A stretch of DNA of 64,000 bases from Calliopum simillimum (taxonomy: Eukaryota; Arthropoda; Insecta; Diptera; Lauxaniidae), in assembly GCA_951812925.1 (NCBI GenBank), contig OX638368.1, positions 15,315,187 to 15,379,186 on the forward strand, given 5' to 3'. How positions within the stretch are numbered: the first letter of the stretch is position 1; the number at the start of each line of letters is the position of its first letter. Positions 54,671 to 64,000 of this stretch are shown here, piece by piece. A model generated the notes under the pieces. The model saw nothing but the letters and a program-made list of their open reading frames with translations, did not search any database and had not been told where the DNA came from. A program made the position numbers and the translations under genes.

Positions 54671-57600
54671 GCATCTTGTAAAAAGTGATTTTCTTCGCCG
54701 CATTTTATAAAAAGTGATTTTCTTGTCCGCATATTATAAAAAAGATTTTTTTCGCCGCAATTTAAAAAAAAAAGATTTTCTTCGCCGCAACTTTCGGTTG
54801 GAAGATTTTGTTCGTAAGCACCGGCGACTTACGCTCCAATACGAAACTTAAAATTTAATATTGCATCCCGTTATCCGCTTCAGTGAATAAAACTGGACGC
54901 GGACCTTTACGATTTTGCTTTCTAGCCAAATAATCAAGTTTGAGAAAGAAAAGTTGCTTTCTAGCTAAATAATCGAGTTAGAGAAAGAAAAGTTTCCATG
55001 TGATAGTTGGAACTAAATAACTTTAAAAATATTAAGGATAATTTTTTAACAACCAGGAAGCTAAGGAAAGTTAATCGATACAGAATCGTACTCAGTTTTG
55101 TAAAGGATATGATTTAGATCAACAGTGTGGCGTATTGACTCAAAGTTGATCTAACATTGTCCTTTTGCTCAGATATGCTGTGCAAAAAGGAAAAACTTAA
55201 AGAAAAGAAACATATTCCTACAATTTAACTTAAATCAAATCATGAACAACAATCTTAGGAGTGTATTTAAAATTGTATTGTTTTTGACATCTTTATCGGT
55301 AGAAATGTTAGAAAATTTATCTATGTGAAATCGATTAAATTTATTTTTTTATTTTTTCAATTATTTTCAGCGTGGTTCGGATAGCTTCTGTTGGAAATGT
55401 CGTCAATGTTCAGACCTAGTACCATGTTCTAAGTGTATGCGTTCATTTCATCCTGCTTGTGTGAAAGTTACAGCAGCAACAAAATTAGACAAGTCTTGGG
55501 CATGCCCAGAATGTCTTGCCGTTGAAAATGTACTTAATGGACCCAAAAGGTATACTAACATATTTTTGTGCAACTCAGCGAAGTCGAAATTATGTTCCTG
55601 TTTTACTTTTGATTTATTTGCAGAACAAGACGCAATGATCTTTCATTGGAATTATTAAGTCAATCATTGTCTTTCGCTTTAAAAAGAATGCGAAATGTCA
55701 AAGGGGTAAGTAAATAAATACCAATTTTAAAGCAAAATGTAATACTATCTAGATATCCTAACCACTAGACCATAGGGGAAATGGTTTAAAATTATCTTTT
55801 GAAAATAAATATTCTATTATTAAAAGGTTACCAAATGCAATCACATCCTGAAAGATTTTTTCAATAGATTCTATTAATATTAAGGCAGCAGAAAATTTAA
55901 TTTAACCAAACACTATTATATCGACTTTAAACGCGAAAAGGTTGAAAAACTCAATAAATGCTAAGAAATGCAGCTGGCTTTCGCATTAATTTATTTTTCC
56001 TCTTATGCTTTCGTTTTTAAATAATTAACAAAAGACATTTGTCGTCGGCTTGTATCACGAAGTTGCATCGTGCGAACTTCAAACTTATATACTGCCTGCC
56101 TGTTTTTTTATTGTAGTTTTCTATGACATCTGATTCAGTCACTACAAACAAACGAGAGGCAGCGAGCGACACTGTCAAGAAAAGAACGCAATATAGCGTA
56201 TTGCAAAAACAACAACTACAGTATCAGTTAAATAGATGCCGATGAAGACTGTTCGTTCGTTCGTTTATTATTTTCGTAATCATTGTTAATCTTTTCTTTT
56301 GCATGTACTTCATATGTATGCTTGCACAAGTATAATATGCAAGTGTGTGTGCGTAAAATTATTTAAAAAAAAAAAAAAATTGAGAGCGAAATACTAGAGA
56401 GAAGAAATCAGTGCTGGACAGATAATTTTTGCTACATATTTTCATTAATAAATGGCGAAATATCTTTGTAAGCTTTTAAAATTTTAATTAAATCAGTTTA
56501 TTAAGCATTTTTATGTTGAATTTGGTTGCTTGCGCTTTGTATCTTTAAATTTATTTTGTATTCTTTCTGTCTTCATTCGCAATATTATTGTAGTGGAATG
56601 CCAAACCTGTTTATTTTTTGTTCTCTTAAATTTTTGCAGCGAAATGAAATTTAAGAGAGCTATATATACATACATATTTTGATGATAAAGTATCATTTAT
56701 AATTTTTATACCCTACACCCAGGGTATATTCACTTTGTCCTTCCGTTTGTAACGCAGAGAAGGAGGCGTGGCAGGTATAGAAAAGTATATATATTCTTGA
56801 TCAGCGTCACCTCCTGAGTCGATATAGCCATGTCCGTCTGTCTGGCTGGCTGGCTGGGTGGCTGGCTGGCTGGCTGGCTGGGTGGCTGGCTGTGTGTTGA
56901 AATACACTTTTTGGGAAAACTGAGCAAGATAATTCAATGAAATTTGGTACACTGCCTCCGTCGTCAAAGTTAGCTCGGGGGATTGAAAATGAGCAAAATC
57001 GGTTAACGGACACGCCTACCGCCCATACAAAAATTATATTCAAAATGCAATTATAAGAGTATTTTTCACGTCAATGCAACCACAATACACATAAATACTA
57101 CGAATTGTAAGCGCAAGCTCTGATAAAAAACTGAGCGAATTCGGACAAGAGGGCGTGGCACCTCCCATATAAGCAAAAGCTTCAAAACGCTATACTGAAA
57201 GCGTTTTTTGAGATATTCGAACCAACTTTGACTCAGACACTAAAAATTATAAATGAAAGCTCTCAGCAAAAATTGGTTGAAATCGTACAAGGGGGCGTGG
57301 CACCTCCCATATAAGCAAAAGATTCAAAATGCTATACTGAAAGAGTTTTTTGAGATAATCCAACTAAATTTCACTCTGACACTAAAAACTATAAATGTAA
57401 GCTCTGAACAAAAACTGGGTGTACTCGGACAAGAGGGCGTGGCACCTCCCATATAAGCAAAATTTTCAAAATACTGCAGTGTAGGGTATTTATTTTTTGG
57501 CCAGGCCAAAATTTACACCCTTTCTAGTCTGCATTAAAAACAATTTGCATGACAAAAAAGATTGTTCTCTTTTCAAATATTTGCTTAAAATCAAATTACT

Positions 57601-60600
57601 TTATTTATTTTCTGTTGGAACTATTAGAGATTTGGAGTAATTTGCAAATTCTCTAAAACTTTTTAATTTTTTTTTTAACTGAAAAAATTTCTATAAATTG
57701 CATAAAACTTTAAAGAAAGAATGAAAAATGGTGAGCCTTCTTTTCTTTTTAACTCTTAGGGCTTCAAAGCGTTTCTCTAACTTTTTAAAGTAGTTCAAAA
57801 ATTTGAATTTCGAAAGGAATCTGTTTCATGCAATGTGAACTCTTGTACGGCGATACATTTTTTCAAGTTTGGAAAGAAAGTGCAATCTTAAATACGATAT
57901 ATATGGTATACAAAAAATCAATGGAATTTTGCAATTGTGAATATTGCATAATTGTGAATGTACGGCCGCGCTGTAAACTGTTGTAGAAGTGTGCCATGAA
58001 CTTCATACAGCTCAATATTCTGTAACTAAGACATGACTTTTTTTTTTAATTTTTTGTTCTTAAATAGTTACTAAATAAATAATTTAAGATTTACAAAATT
58101 TATTCCGATTGCCAAAATTAGATAGATACTAGTAACATATCTCGAAAACTACAACAGAAATGATAAGTTTTCTGCTGTGCATTCTGTTTTGGAAATTTAA
58201 TAAAAAATTGAAAAATATTTCACTAAGGTCAAATTAAATCGTGAGCTGAATAGCATTAAATCAGTAAATATGTATATTATGCAACCAAAAGTAACGACTT
58301 TTTTTTCTCTCTAATTTGTATATTTATTTGAATTTTGATTGTTCCTATAAATTTAAGATAACTTACACTACAGTTCTGTTTTGATTTTTTACTTTAGGTT
58401 CCACAATTTGAAGAAAATTTAAAGGAAATACCAAATTTGCCAAAATATTTCGTTAACCCAGTAACTTTTTCCACGCTCCAAGAAAAAATTGAAAATAAAT
58501 CATTTCGTTGTGCTGAGGAATTTGTCAATGAAACAAAGTGGCTGCAACACAATGCTTTCCTAGCTGCAGCTGGCAGTAAGTAGTTATATTTGCACTAAAA
58601 TATTAGATAAAAAAAATTTACGATATATTTTCATATTTTTTAAATAGTTAACAGCAAAGACAACTCAACAGCTAAAGCTATATTAAAAATCTGCCGTCAA
58701 GAAGCGATTGAAATTGATACATGTTTCGAATGTTATCTTAATGCAAATTCGCGTAGTGATTGGTTTGTCGACGTTTGTTCACAGCCACACCTACTACTAT
58801 GGGCCAAACTCAAAGGATTTCCTTATTGGCCAGCAAAAGCAATGGGTTTGGGACAAGGTGCCCTTGTAAATGTTCGCTTTTTTGGTGAACATGATCGTGC
58901 TTTTGTACCCAGCAAAGATTGCTTTTTATATTCAGAACATGTGCCAAATGCACCATCAAAAAAATCATCACGTGCAGGATTTGCTGAATGTTTGAGCGAA
59001 GTGAAATTGCATATTGAAAAAATAAAGCAAAAAATTGGTGGTTTCAACTTTGCACCATATAAGACACTGTATGACCCATCAATTGAAATGCAACAATTAG
59101 AGGATATGATGCCAGGTGTACAAGACTATATTAAGAAACAGCAAATGGTTACATGTCCAAAGCCACCATTGCAGTATAAAATTGTTAAAACTGCAGGTAA
59201 TCATTTGTCAATAATAAAGAAACCAAATGCCACCGATTCTGGCACAGAATCGGATCATTCCTTAGGAATAAGTGTTGCTATACCATCAAAAGAAATAGCT
59301 GCGGTAGGCAGTACAGTTATCAGCGGAACTGGTATTAGTGGTCCTGGTAAAAAGAGAATAACTGAACATCTAGAAACTGCAGTAGTGTCCGCAGAGCATG
59401 GCAAAATTAAAAATGCGGCAACTTCGAATTATGAAGTTATATCTAAGATTACAAATGATGATAGTAAAAACCCTAAAGTGAGCGCTGTTATATTGAAACG
59501 TAAATCCGATCAAATAAGTGACAATAAAATTAAAAGTGATGATATATCGGAGATGCATTTGCCAAAAATGACTAAAATTGAAGAAGACGAAACAGAAGCG
59601 ATAACAGCACAGGCAGTAGCAGTAAGCGACAATACTAAGTTGGTTGTTGAGAAAACAGCACAAGAGTCACAAAATCACAAAGTAAAACATCATCATTCTA
59701 AGCCTGACCCTAAAATACCAATTATAACAATTAAAACAAATATTAGTACTGCCACAAATTCAAATACAAGCACAAATATCATTAAAGCTGTTGAACCAAA
59801 AGAAGTGGTAAGTTCTAATCAAGAAATTAAAACAGTTTCCGATGTGCAAAATGCTGTTGAAAATTTGGTCAAATTTAAACAAGGCGTGACTATAAAAAAA
59901 ATTCACAAAGAAGATGCCAGGAAAAAAACAACGGAGGCCATGTTGCATGAGAAAACTAAAGAAACTCAGAATAATAACTCTAATAATGCTACAGAAAAGA
60001 CAAAACCCCAAATGCATGATGAAAAATCACAGAAAAATGCGCTTAATAAAAGTAAACAAATACACATTCAGACTTTAAATAAAAATACTGATATTACTAG
60101 CAGCAGCAGCAGCAACTGTACGGCGACGCCAATGACACCAGCTCCGACGCAGACAGCGACACCGACACCACAACAATTGCAATTACAGAAGGAAAAACTG
60201 ATTTTAAAAGATTTGGTGCCATTCATCGAAATTAAAAAAGAGGTCACTTCAGATGATGAAGATAATTATAAAGATTCTAACAATATAGTAGCAGCTACAA
60301 TGACTGATATGAGTGTAACAAATCAAACAATACCGCCTAGCTCTGTGGAACAGCCGTCAATTGTATCCCCTGTCAACCTTGGTGCTGCAACACAATCACA
60401 GCCAACTCAAGAAACACCGCAATCAACTGACATATTGCTGAATGCAGTAAAACAAGAAGTGCTGTCTGATAATGAAGAGCATACACCACACATTGCTCAA
60501 CCAGCAGCTGCAAAATCACCAGCTGCTATAGTAGAAAAGTCAAACGCGCCTGCTGTTGGTGATTCTGTTCGTGTTGTTGGCGATACAACCATACAACGTA

Positions 60601-63510
60601 TTTCAGCTAAAACGCTGTCATCTGCCATAACAGTTGGCACCAACACTAACGCAGCAGTACAATTAAATTCGCATGCTCCACAACAGGATCAAAATACACA
60701 ACTTTTTACGCCACTTACTGGTACTATTTACACTAATCTACCGCAAACATCATCTCAACATACAATTAATGCTTCAAAACGGAACACAGTGCGTGGTATA
60801 CCTTTTGGGCCTTTGCCAGCTTCTGCAGTACCTACCGCTACAAAATTGAGCGTTTTAAATGTGGATCAAATTGCTAACGCAAATTTAAATCTTACAAATG
60901 CAACTGAGAAACAGCTGCTACAGCAACAATTGCGTCAGAATCAGCGTGCTCGAAAATCATTTCCAAATCGATCACCACCTGAAGTTAGCCCTGTGCGTTG
61001 CATTGCTACACCACTTTTGCAAATCTCACCTGTGGCGTCACCAGTAGCTGTAGCACCTGTAATAGCTGCACCAATTATTGTTGATCCTAAGCGTACTTTG
61101 ACAAAAACAAGCATGGTATCAATACCTGTCGATGTGGCAACAAATCGTGGTAACAGCGCCATTCCAGTGCCACCATTAACCGCCGTTACTAAAATTACAC
61201 CAACATCCATCGCTGTAAATGCGTCATTTGCGGCTCCTCTTTCTGCTTCAACTACTTCTATTACTGCCGCCAGTACTTTTGTAAATTGTAATGGTGCAAC
61301 TACAATTGGTGGTATTGTTGCGTCTTCACAACACACTGCAAGTGTTACTAGTAGTACAGGCATGACTATGTCCGTACCGCCACCATTAGCTGGACTATCA
61401 TATAACACATTTACTGCTGCATCTTCATTGGCTTCAATTATAACAACTGCATCAACAGCAACATCTACGACGTTCACATCACCTCTATCCTCAAGCAGTG
61501 TTCAAGCGATAGCTAATGGCCAAACACTGCCGTCAGATGCAGCCGTGCCAAATAATAATATAGGAGGAGCAGCAGTCGCAGCAACAACTGGAGCGAATAC
61601 AGCAGATACACATCTCTTAGGTGACTTTGTAACACCGTCTTTGGCTTCGGCTATAACAGAAGTTATTTGTCGTGGACCACCACGTCTAACATCGCGTCCC
61701 AGTGGTCCCTTACAGTCAGATGGCAGCACAATGTTTCCCTCACAGGCTGGTCCTGTGTGTCGAACATTGGTAGAGAATGCCCACAAGGTAAATACAATTT
61801 TTCAAATATTTATAAGCCCAAGATAAAATTCTTGTTTAAAATATACTCGTATTTCGTGTGTACCATTAATGCAGCAATTAAAGTTAACAATAAAAATTTC
61901 ATTGAGAATAATTTCTCAGAAAGATTCAAAATTTATAGTTTTCTTCAAAAATGTATCATACTTTTATCTATTTTCGTTCTGAATGGTAAAAAGTATGGCG
62001 TACGGAAATAATCCTCACAACAAAATAAAATTTAGAAATATAAAAAAGGGCCCACAAAAAATCAAATAATGTTCACAAAAAAAAAAAAAAAAAAAAAATA
62101 CCGCCTACAGATATGCATTAATTCTGCGTTTCCACCAGAGATTTAGCTTCGATGAGATCTATTAATCTCGTCGTTAAATCTACCCGTTTCCACTGGCCGA
62201 AAAAAGATTTATTTTTGACAGTAAATGTCATAAGCGGGAAAATGAAAGTTGTTTCTCTTTTTTTTTTTCTTAATATTTATTTTTCATTAGTTTTGTTTTT
62301 AATGACATTTAATGCCAATTGTCCAAGTTAAAGGGTGCCACTTGTTGGAAAATAGCCAAAATCTATAACCCTGCTGAGATTTATACGCAGATTTAAAATA
62401 AATCTCTTTAGAAGTAGATTTATTTTTTATATCCTAAAACAGATGATTGCGTCGAGACTTATCTAAATCTTGAAAATGCAGAAAATCACCTCAGCAAACA
62501 CCTGTGGAAACGTTGCATGGGGCCCGCATAAAAACGAAATAAAGCCCACGATTTTAGACAAAGAACGATATAACGCCAGCTTTATTTTCATAAAAAGGTG
62601 AGCGATAATAACTAAGGAGATAACGCCCACTATATGGGCACTATTTCGTTTTTATTGTGACCTTTCCAGGTGGCGTTTTTGAATCATCGTCAAAATAACA
62701 CGAAAAATCTAGCGCACTCTACATGAACTTTTTCGAAATGATTTTTTCATCGATGAATCATAATCAGAATGTTAGCAAGTTAGCATTCAAATGTCTCTGA
62801 ACTTTTAAATGTTCCGAATCGGTGATATTGTCTGTTAAATGTCTGTAACAAGTTGACGGCTGCATGACATTGTCTGTTACATGTCGCCATCGACGAGTAA
62901 AAGCCACATTTGTTTGAAAATAACGTGGGCCTTACTTACTTTTTGTTTTTTTTTTTGAGTTTATTTAAGACATTGAAAAACAATTTGCATAACCTAAATC
63001 TATATATTTTCAAAATAATCCAATTTCGTCTTTCTCCAGCTGACAGACTTTTTCATATCCGTAATGGAGGATACCATGTGTGAAATGTCCGTTGGTGATG
63101 ATGCTCTGTTACAAGCTAAAAACACACTTCTTACAATGGAAGTGGAGCGAATTAAACAAACGTATGAACGTGAAATTGCGGAACTAAAGCGAACATCTGA
63201 TCTAATGCTCTGTGAAATGCGCAAGAGTATGGATAATGAAAAAACACGAATTGCAGCTGAGGTGCGGAAATTATGCGAATTGGAAAGAATTCGATCTGTG
63301 GAAGAGACAAAGAAAAAGCAATGGTGTGCCAATTGTGGCCGTGAAGCGCAATTTTATTGTTGCTGGAATACATCATATTGTGATTATCCCTGCCAGCAGT
63401 TACATTGGGGTCGTCATGCTGCAAGTTGTGCACAAACTCGTCCTAATGAGACGCTACCTAGTAGTGGTGTAAGTGCCGCCAGTGGGTTGAGTACATCAAA
63501 TCAGTTGGAA
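52799..63510 (+). CDS. Zmynd8: Zmynd8 orthologue (PHD-bromo-PWWP-MYND chromatin reader), 3' end outside window
   Basis: Nuclear reader of acetylated/methylated histones; the vertebrate orthologue (RACK7/PRKCBP1) acts in repressor complexes. CDS so far = join(52799..54370, 55371..55549, 55624..55705, 58398..58575, 58648..61787, 63040..63510), 1,874 codons, all phases consistent. Parts: 524-residue acidic/Ser-rich N-terminus; PHD (CWKCRQCSDLVPCSKC...FHPAC...WACPEC) at about 530-570; bromodomain about 612-690; the family linker EIDTCFECYL; PWWP with LLLWAKLKGFPYWPAKAM at about 720; a long Thr/Ser/Ala/Gln-rich middle; coiled coil 1735-1810; MYND finger 1813-1848. The exon 6 donor GTAAGT shows more coding sequence follows. 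The start ATG is the first in frame, but the frame is open to the acceptor at 52768, so a longer N-terminus is possible. Confidence 0.88.
54401..54835. mobile_element. Foldback element with inverted minisatellites in Zmynd8 intron 1
   Basis: Ends CGCCGGTGCTTACGAA and TTCGTAAGCACCGGCG are perfect complements. Each arm consists of short repeats of the type TGCGGCGAAGAAAATCACTT (left) and their complement (right), meeting at a (TA)n tract near 54590-54670. No ORF of substance; a stable cruciform is expected. Confidence 0.8.
55371..55549 (+). CDS. Zmynd8: Zmynd8 coding exon 2 (PHD finger)
   Basis: Acceptor TTATTTTCAG. Encodes the zinc ligands of a C4HC3 PHD: C-x2-C, C-x2-C, H-x4-C (FHPACV) and C-x2-C (WACPEC). 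Ends in phase 2 at AAAAG|GTATAC. Confidence 0.9.
55624..55705 (+). CDS. Zmynd8: Zmynd8 coding exon 3
   Basis: Short exon between TTATTTGCAG and GTAAGT encoding RTRRNDLSLELLSQSLSFAL and KRMRNVKG, the linker and first helix of the bromodomain. The upstream intron is only 74 bp. Confidence 0.85.
55706..58397 (+). other. Zmynd8 intron 3 (2.7 kb)
   Basis: Contains a full minisatellite-bearing element (56705-57527). The remainder, including 55740-56700 and 57540-58380, is AT-rich without a recognised element or gene. Confidence 0.6.
56705..57527 (+). mobile_element. Minisatellite-bearing element, 142-bp family, copy 2
   Basis: Begins TATACCCTACACCCAGGGTA, then TTCACTTTGTCCTTCCGTTT, a (CTGG)n microsatellite, and three monomers with the landmark GGGCGTGGCACCTCCCATAT at 57154, 57296 and 57438 (period 142). 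It ends CTGCAGTGTAGGGTATTTAT and GGCCAGGCCAAAATTTACAC. The start ATACCCTACAC and end GTGTAGGGTAT are inverted repeats. Confidence 0.8.
58398..58575 (+). CDS. Zmynd8: Zmynd8 coding exon 4 (bromodomain)
   Basis: VPQFEENLKEIPNLPKYFVN and NPVTFSTLQEKIENKSFRC, then EEFVNETKWLQHNAFLAAAG. The last block takes the place of the acetyl-lysine Asn motif (vertebrate HNCIIYNG type). Here AFLAAAG replaces it, so canonical acetyl-lysine recognition may be weakened. Confidence 0.85.
58648..61787 (+). CDS. Zmynd8: Zmynd8 coding exon 5 (bromo end, PWWP, long low-complexity region)
   Basis: IKINSKDNST-like start, EIDTCFECYLNANSRSDWFV and LLLWAKLKGFPYWPAKAM define the bromo-PWWP junction of this family. The PWWP aromatic cage region FFGEHDRAFVP and the post-PWWP KIGGFNFAPYKTLYDP helix follow. 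The next 850 or so residues are Thr/Ser/Ala/Asn-rich, with KKEVTSDDED and VKQEVLSDNEE motifs that resemble SUMOylation/phospho sites. It ends RTLVENAHK|GTAAAT. Confidence 0.9.
62127..62515. mobile_element. MITE of the RAGATTTAGC family, best-preserved copy
   Basis: GCGTTTCCACCAGAGATTTAG at the left (key words GTTTCCAC, AGATTTAGC) and CAGCAAACACCTGTGGAAAC at the right. The inner order CCCGTTTCCACTGGCC, AGTAAATGTCA, TTGGAAAATAGCCAAAATCT is shared with 3780-4080 and 15297-16896. Confidence 0.65.
62518..62660. repeat. Fragment of the ATAACGCCC element
   Basis: AAAAACGAAATAAAGCCCAC, GATATAACGCCAGC and GAGATAACGCCCACTATATG followed by GGGCACTATTTCGTTTTTAT match the ends of the Nup358 intron 4 element (22985-24032). 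Confidence 0.55.
63040..63510 (+). CDS. Zmynd8: Zmynd8 coding exon 6 (coiled coil and MYND finger)
   Basis: LTDFFISVMEDTMCEMSVGD, then a charged heptad region (EVERIKQTYEREIAELKRTS) and the MYND zinc finger WCANCGREAQFYCCWNTSYC followed by CQQLHWGRHAASC. All C6HC-type ligands are present. Ends QLE|GTAAGT; the C-terminus is beyond the window. Confidence 0.9.
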
Positions 63511-63599
63511 GTAAGTATATGAACTAATTAATTTTTTGCTATGTATTTATTTTTTAAGTTAGTTCCGGACTACAAACTGGCAGCTTTGAGTAAGAATCA

Positions 63600-64000
63600 G
63601 TTAACCAGCGCATAGGCCTGTGGGTATTCTTTTTTGAGAATTACAATTATAAAGTCAAGCATCGAAGTGGGACATCCACGGGCCATGCGGATGCACTTAG
63701 TCGCTGCAGAACCGAGATAAAATGATCAAAACCTTAAAGTCCAGACTCGAAAGTAGGGACTGTTCAAAATTTTGAGCTTAAAGACGGGCTTGTGTTTAAG
63801 AGGGATAAATATTAAAATCGGCTTCAGCTTTATATCGCTCTAGAAATGGAGGATAACATAATCAGGGTTATTCATGAAAAAATTGGTCATATGAGCGTAG
63901 ACGAAACTGTTGACAAGGTTTGATAACTACTGGTTTCCAAATCAAAGGAAAAAAATTTAACGATATAAAGAGAACTGTGTCAAATGTATAAAATATTTCC
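63600..64000 (+). pseudogene. gypsy-type (Ty3) pol fragment, broken, runs off the window
   Basis: Just downstream of the last Zmynd8 donor. Plus-strand frames show the end of an RNase H domain (KVKHRSGTSTGHADALSRC) and then the tether/zinc-binding start of an integrase (ELKDGLVFKRD, IIRVIHEKIGHMSVDE). Stops and frameshifts between and within them show it is dead. LTRs are not visible. Probably intronic within Zmynd8. Confidence 0.75.

Noticed and set aside
60941..61477. 178-residue minus-strand open frame
   Set aside because: Antisense shadow of the Ala/Thr/Ser-rich part of Zmynd8 exon 5; composition mirrors the sense strand.

Overview
This is AT-rich insect chromosomal DNA, almost certainly from a higher dipteran. 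A tephritid-like fly is my best guess: the Nup358 architecture, the Pno1 and RpS27 sequences and a rosa-type DD41D mariner fragment all fit, but the species cannot be fixed from the window. Host genes are split by short and very long introns, and most of the rest is transposon debris. All exon joins were made by eye from splice signals, reading-frame continuity and remembered family sequences; no alignment was run.

Host genes in order. RpS27 (minus, 1991-2796) is a complete three-exon 84-residue ribosomal protein gene. Nup358/RanBP2 (plus, 6033-31033) is complete in eight coding exons and encodes about 2,810 residues: N-terminal TPR-like helices, FG regions, two RanBP2-type zinc fingers and four Ran-binding domains. 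Its first coding exon (24 codons) is separated from the second by a 12.2-kb intron. An isolated first exon of Pno1 (minus, 40970-41163) stands alone with no downstream exons in the window. A decayed IFT139/TTC21B C-terminal fragment lies at about 43985-44560 (minus). A Zmynd8 orthologue (plus, 52799-63510 and beyond) carries PHD, bromodomain, PWWP and MYND modules and runs off the window.

Transposon layer. Nup358 intron 1 is a layered stack: a TTA-flanked PIF/Harbinger-like element (7337-11176) contains a mariner (7955-10589), which contains a truncated non-LTR retrotransposon and a MITE. Beside it is a 5.1-kb hAT-like element with an 8-bp target duplication (11985-17095) that itself holds a nested MITE pair, a 129-bp-period minisatellite and non-LTR remains. 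The intergenic regions hold further mariner/Tc1 (DD34D, DD37E, DD41D), Harbinger-like, piggyBac-like, foldback and palindromic MITE families, two related minisatellite-bearing repeat families, and at the right edge a broken gypsy-type pol fragment.

The most unusual item is in Nup358 intron 3 (20380-21100). It is a repeat unit of about 546 bp that combines a Pol III-like A/B box module with a complete hammerhead ribozyme fold. The predicted self-cleavage site falls exactly at the junction between the first unit and a partial second unit. This is a retrozyme- or SINE-like element, and a deleted relative lies at 43468-43542.
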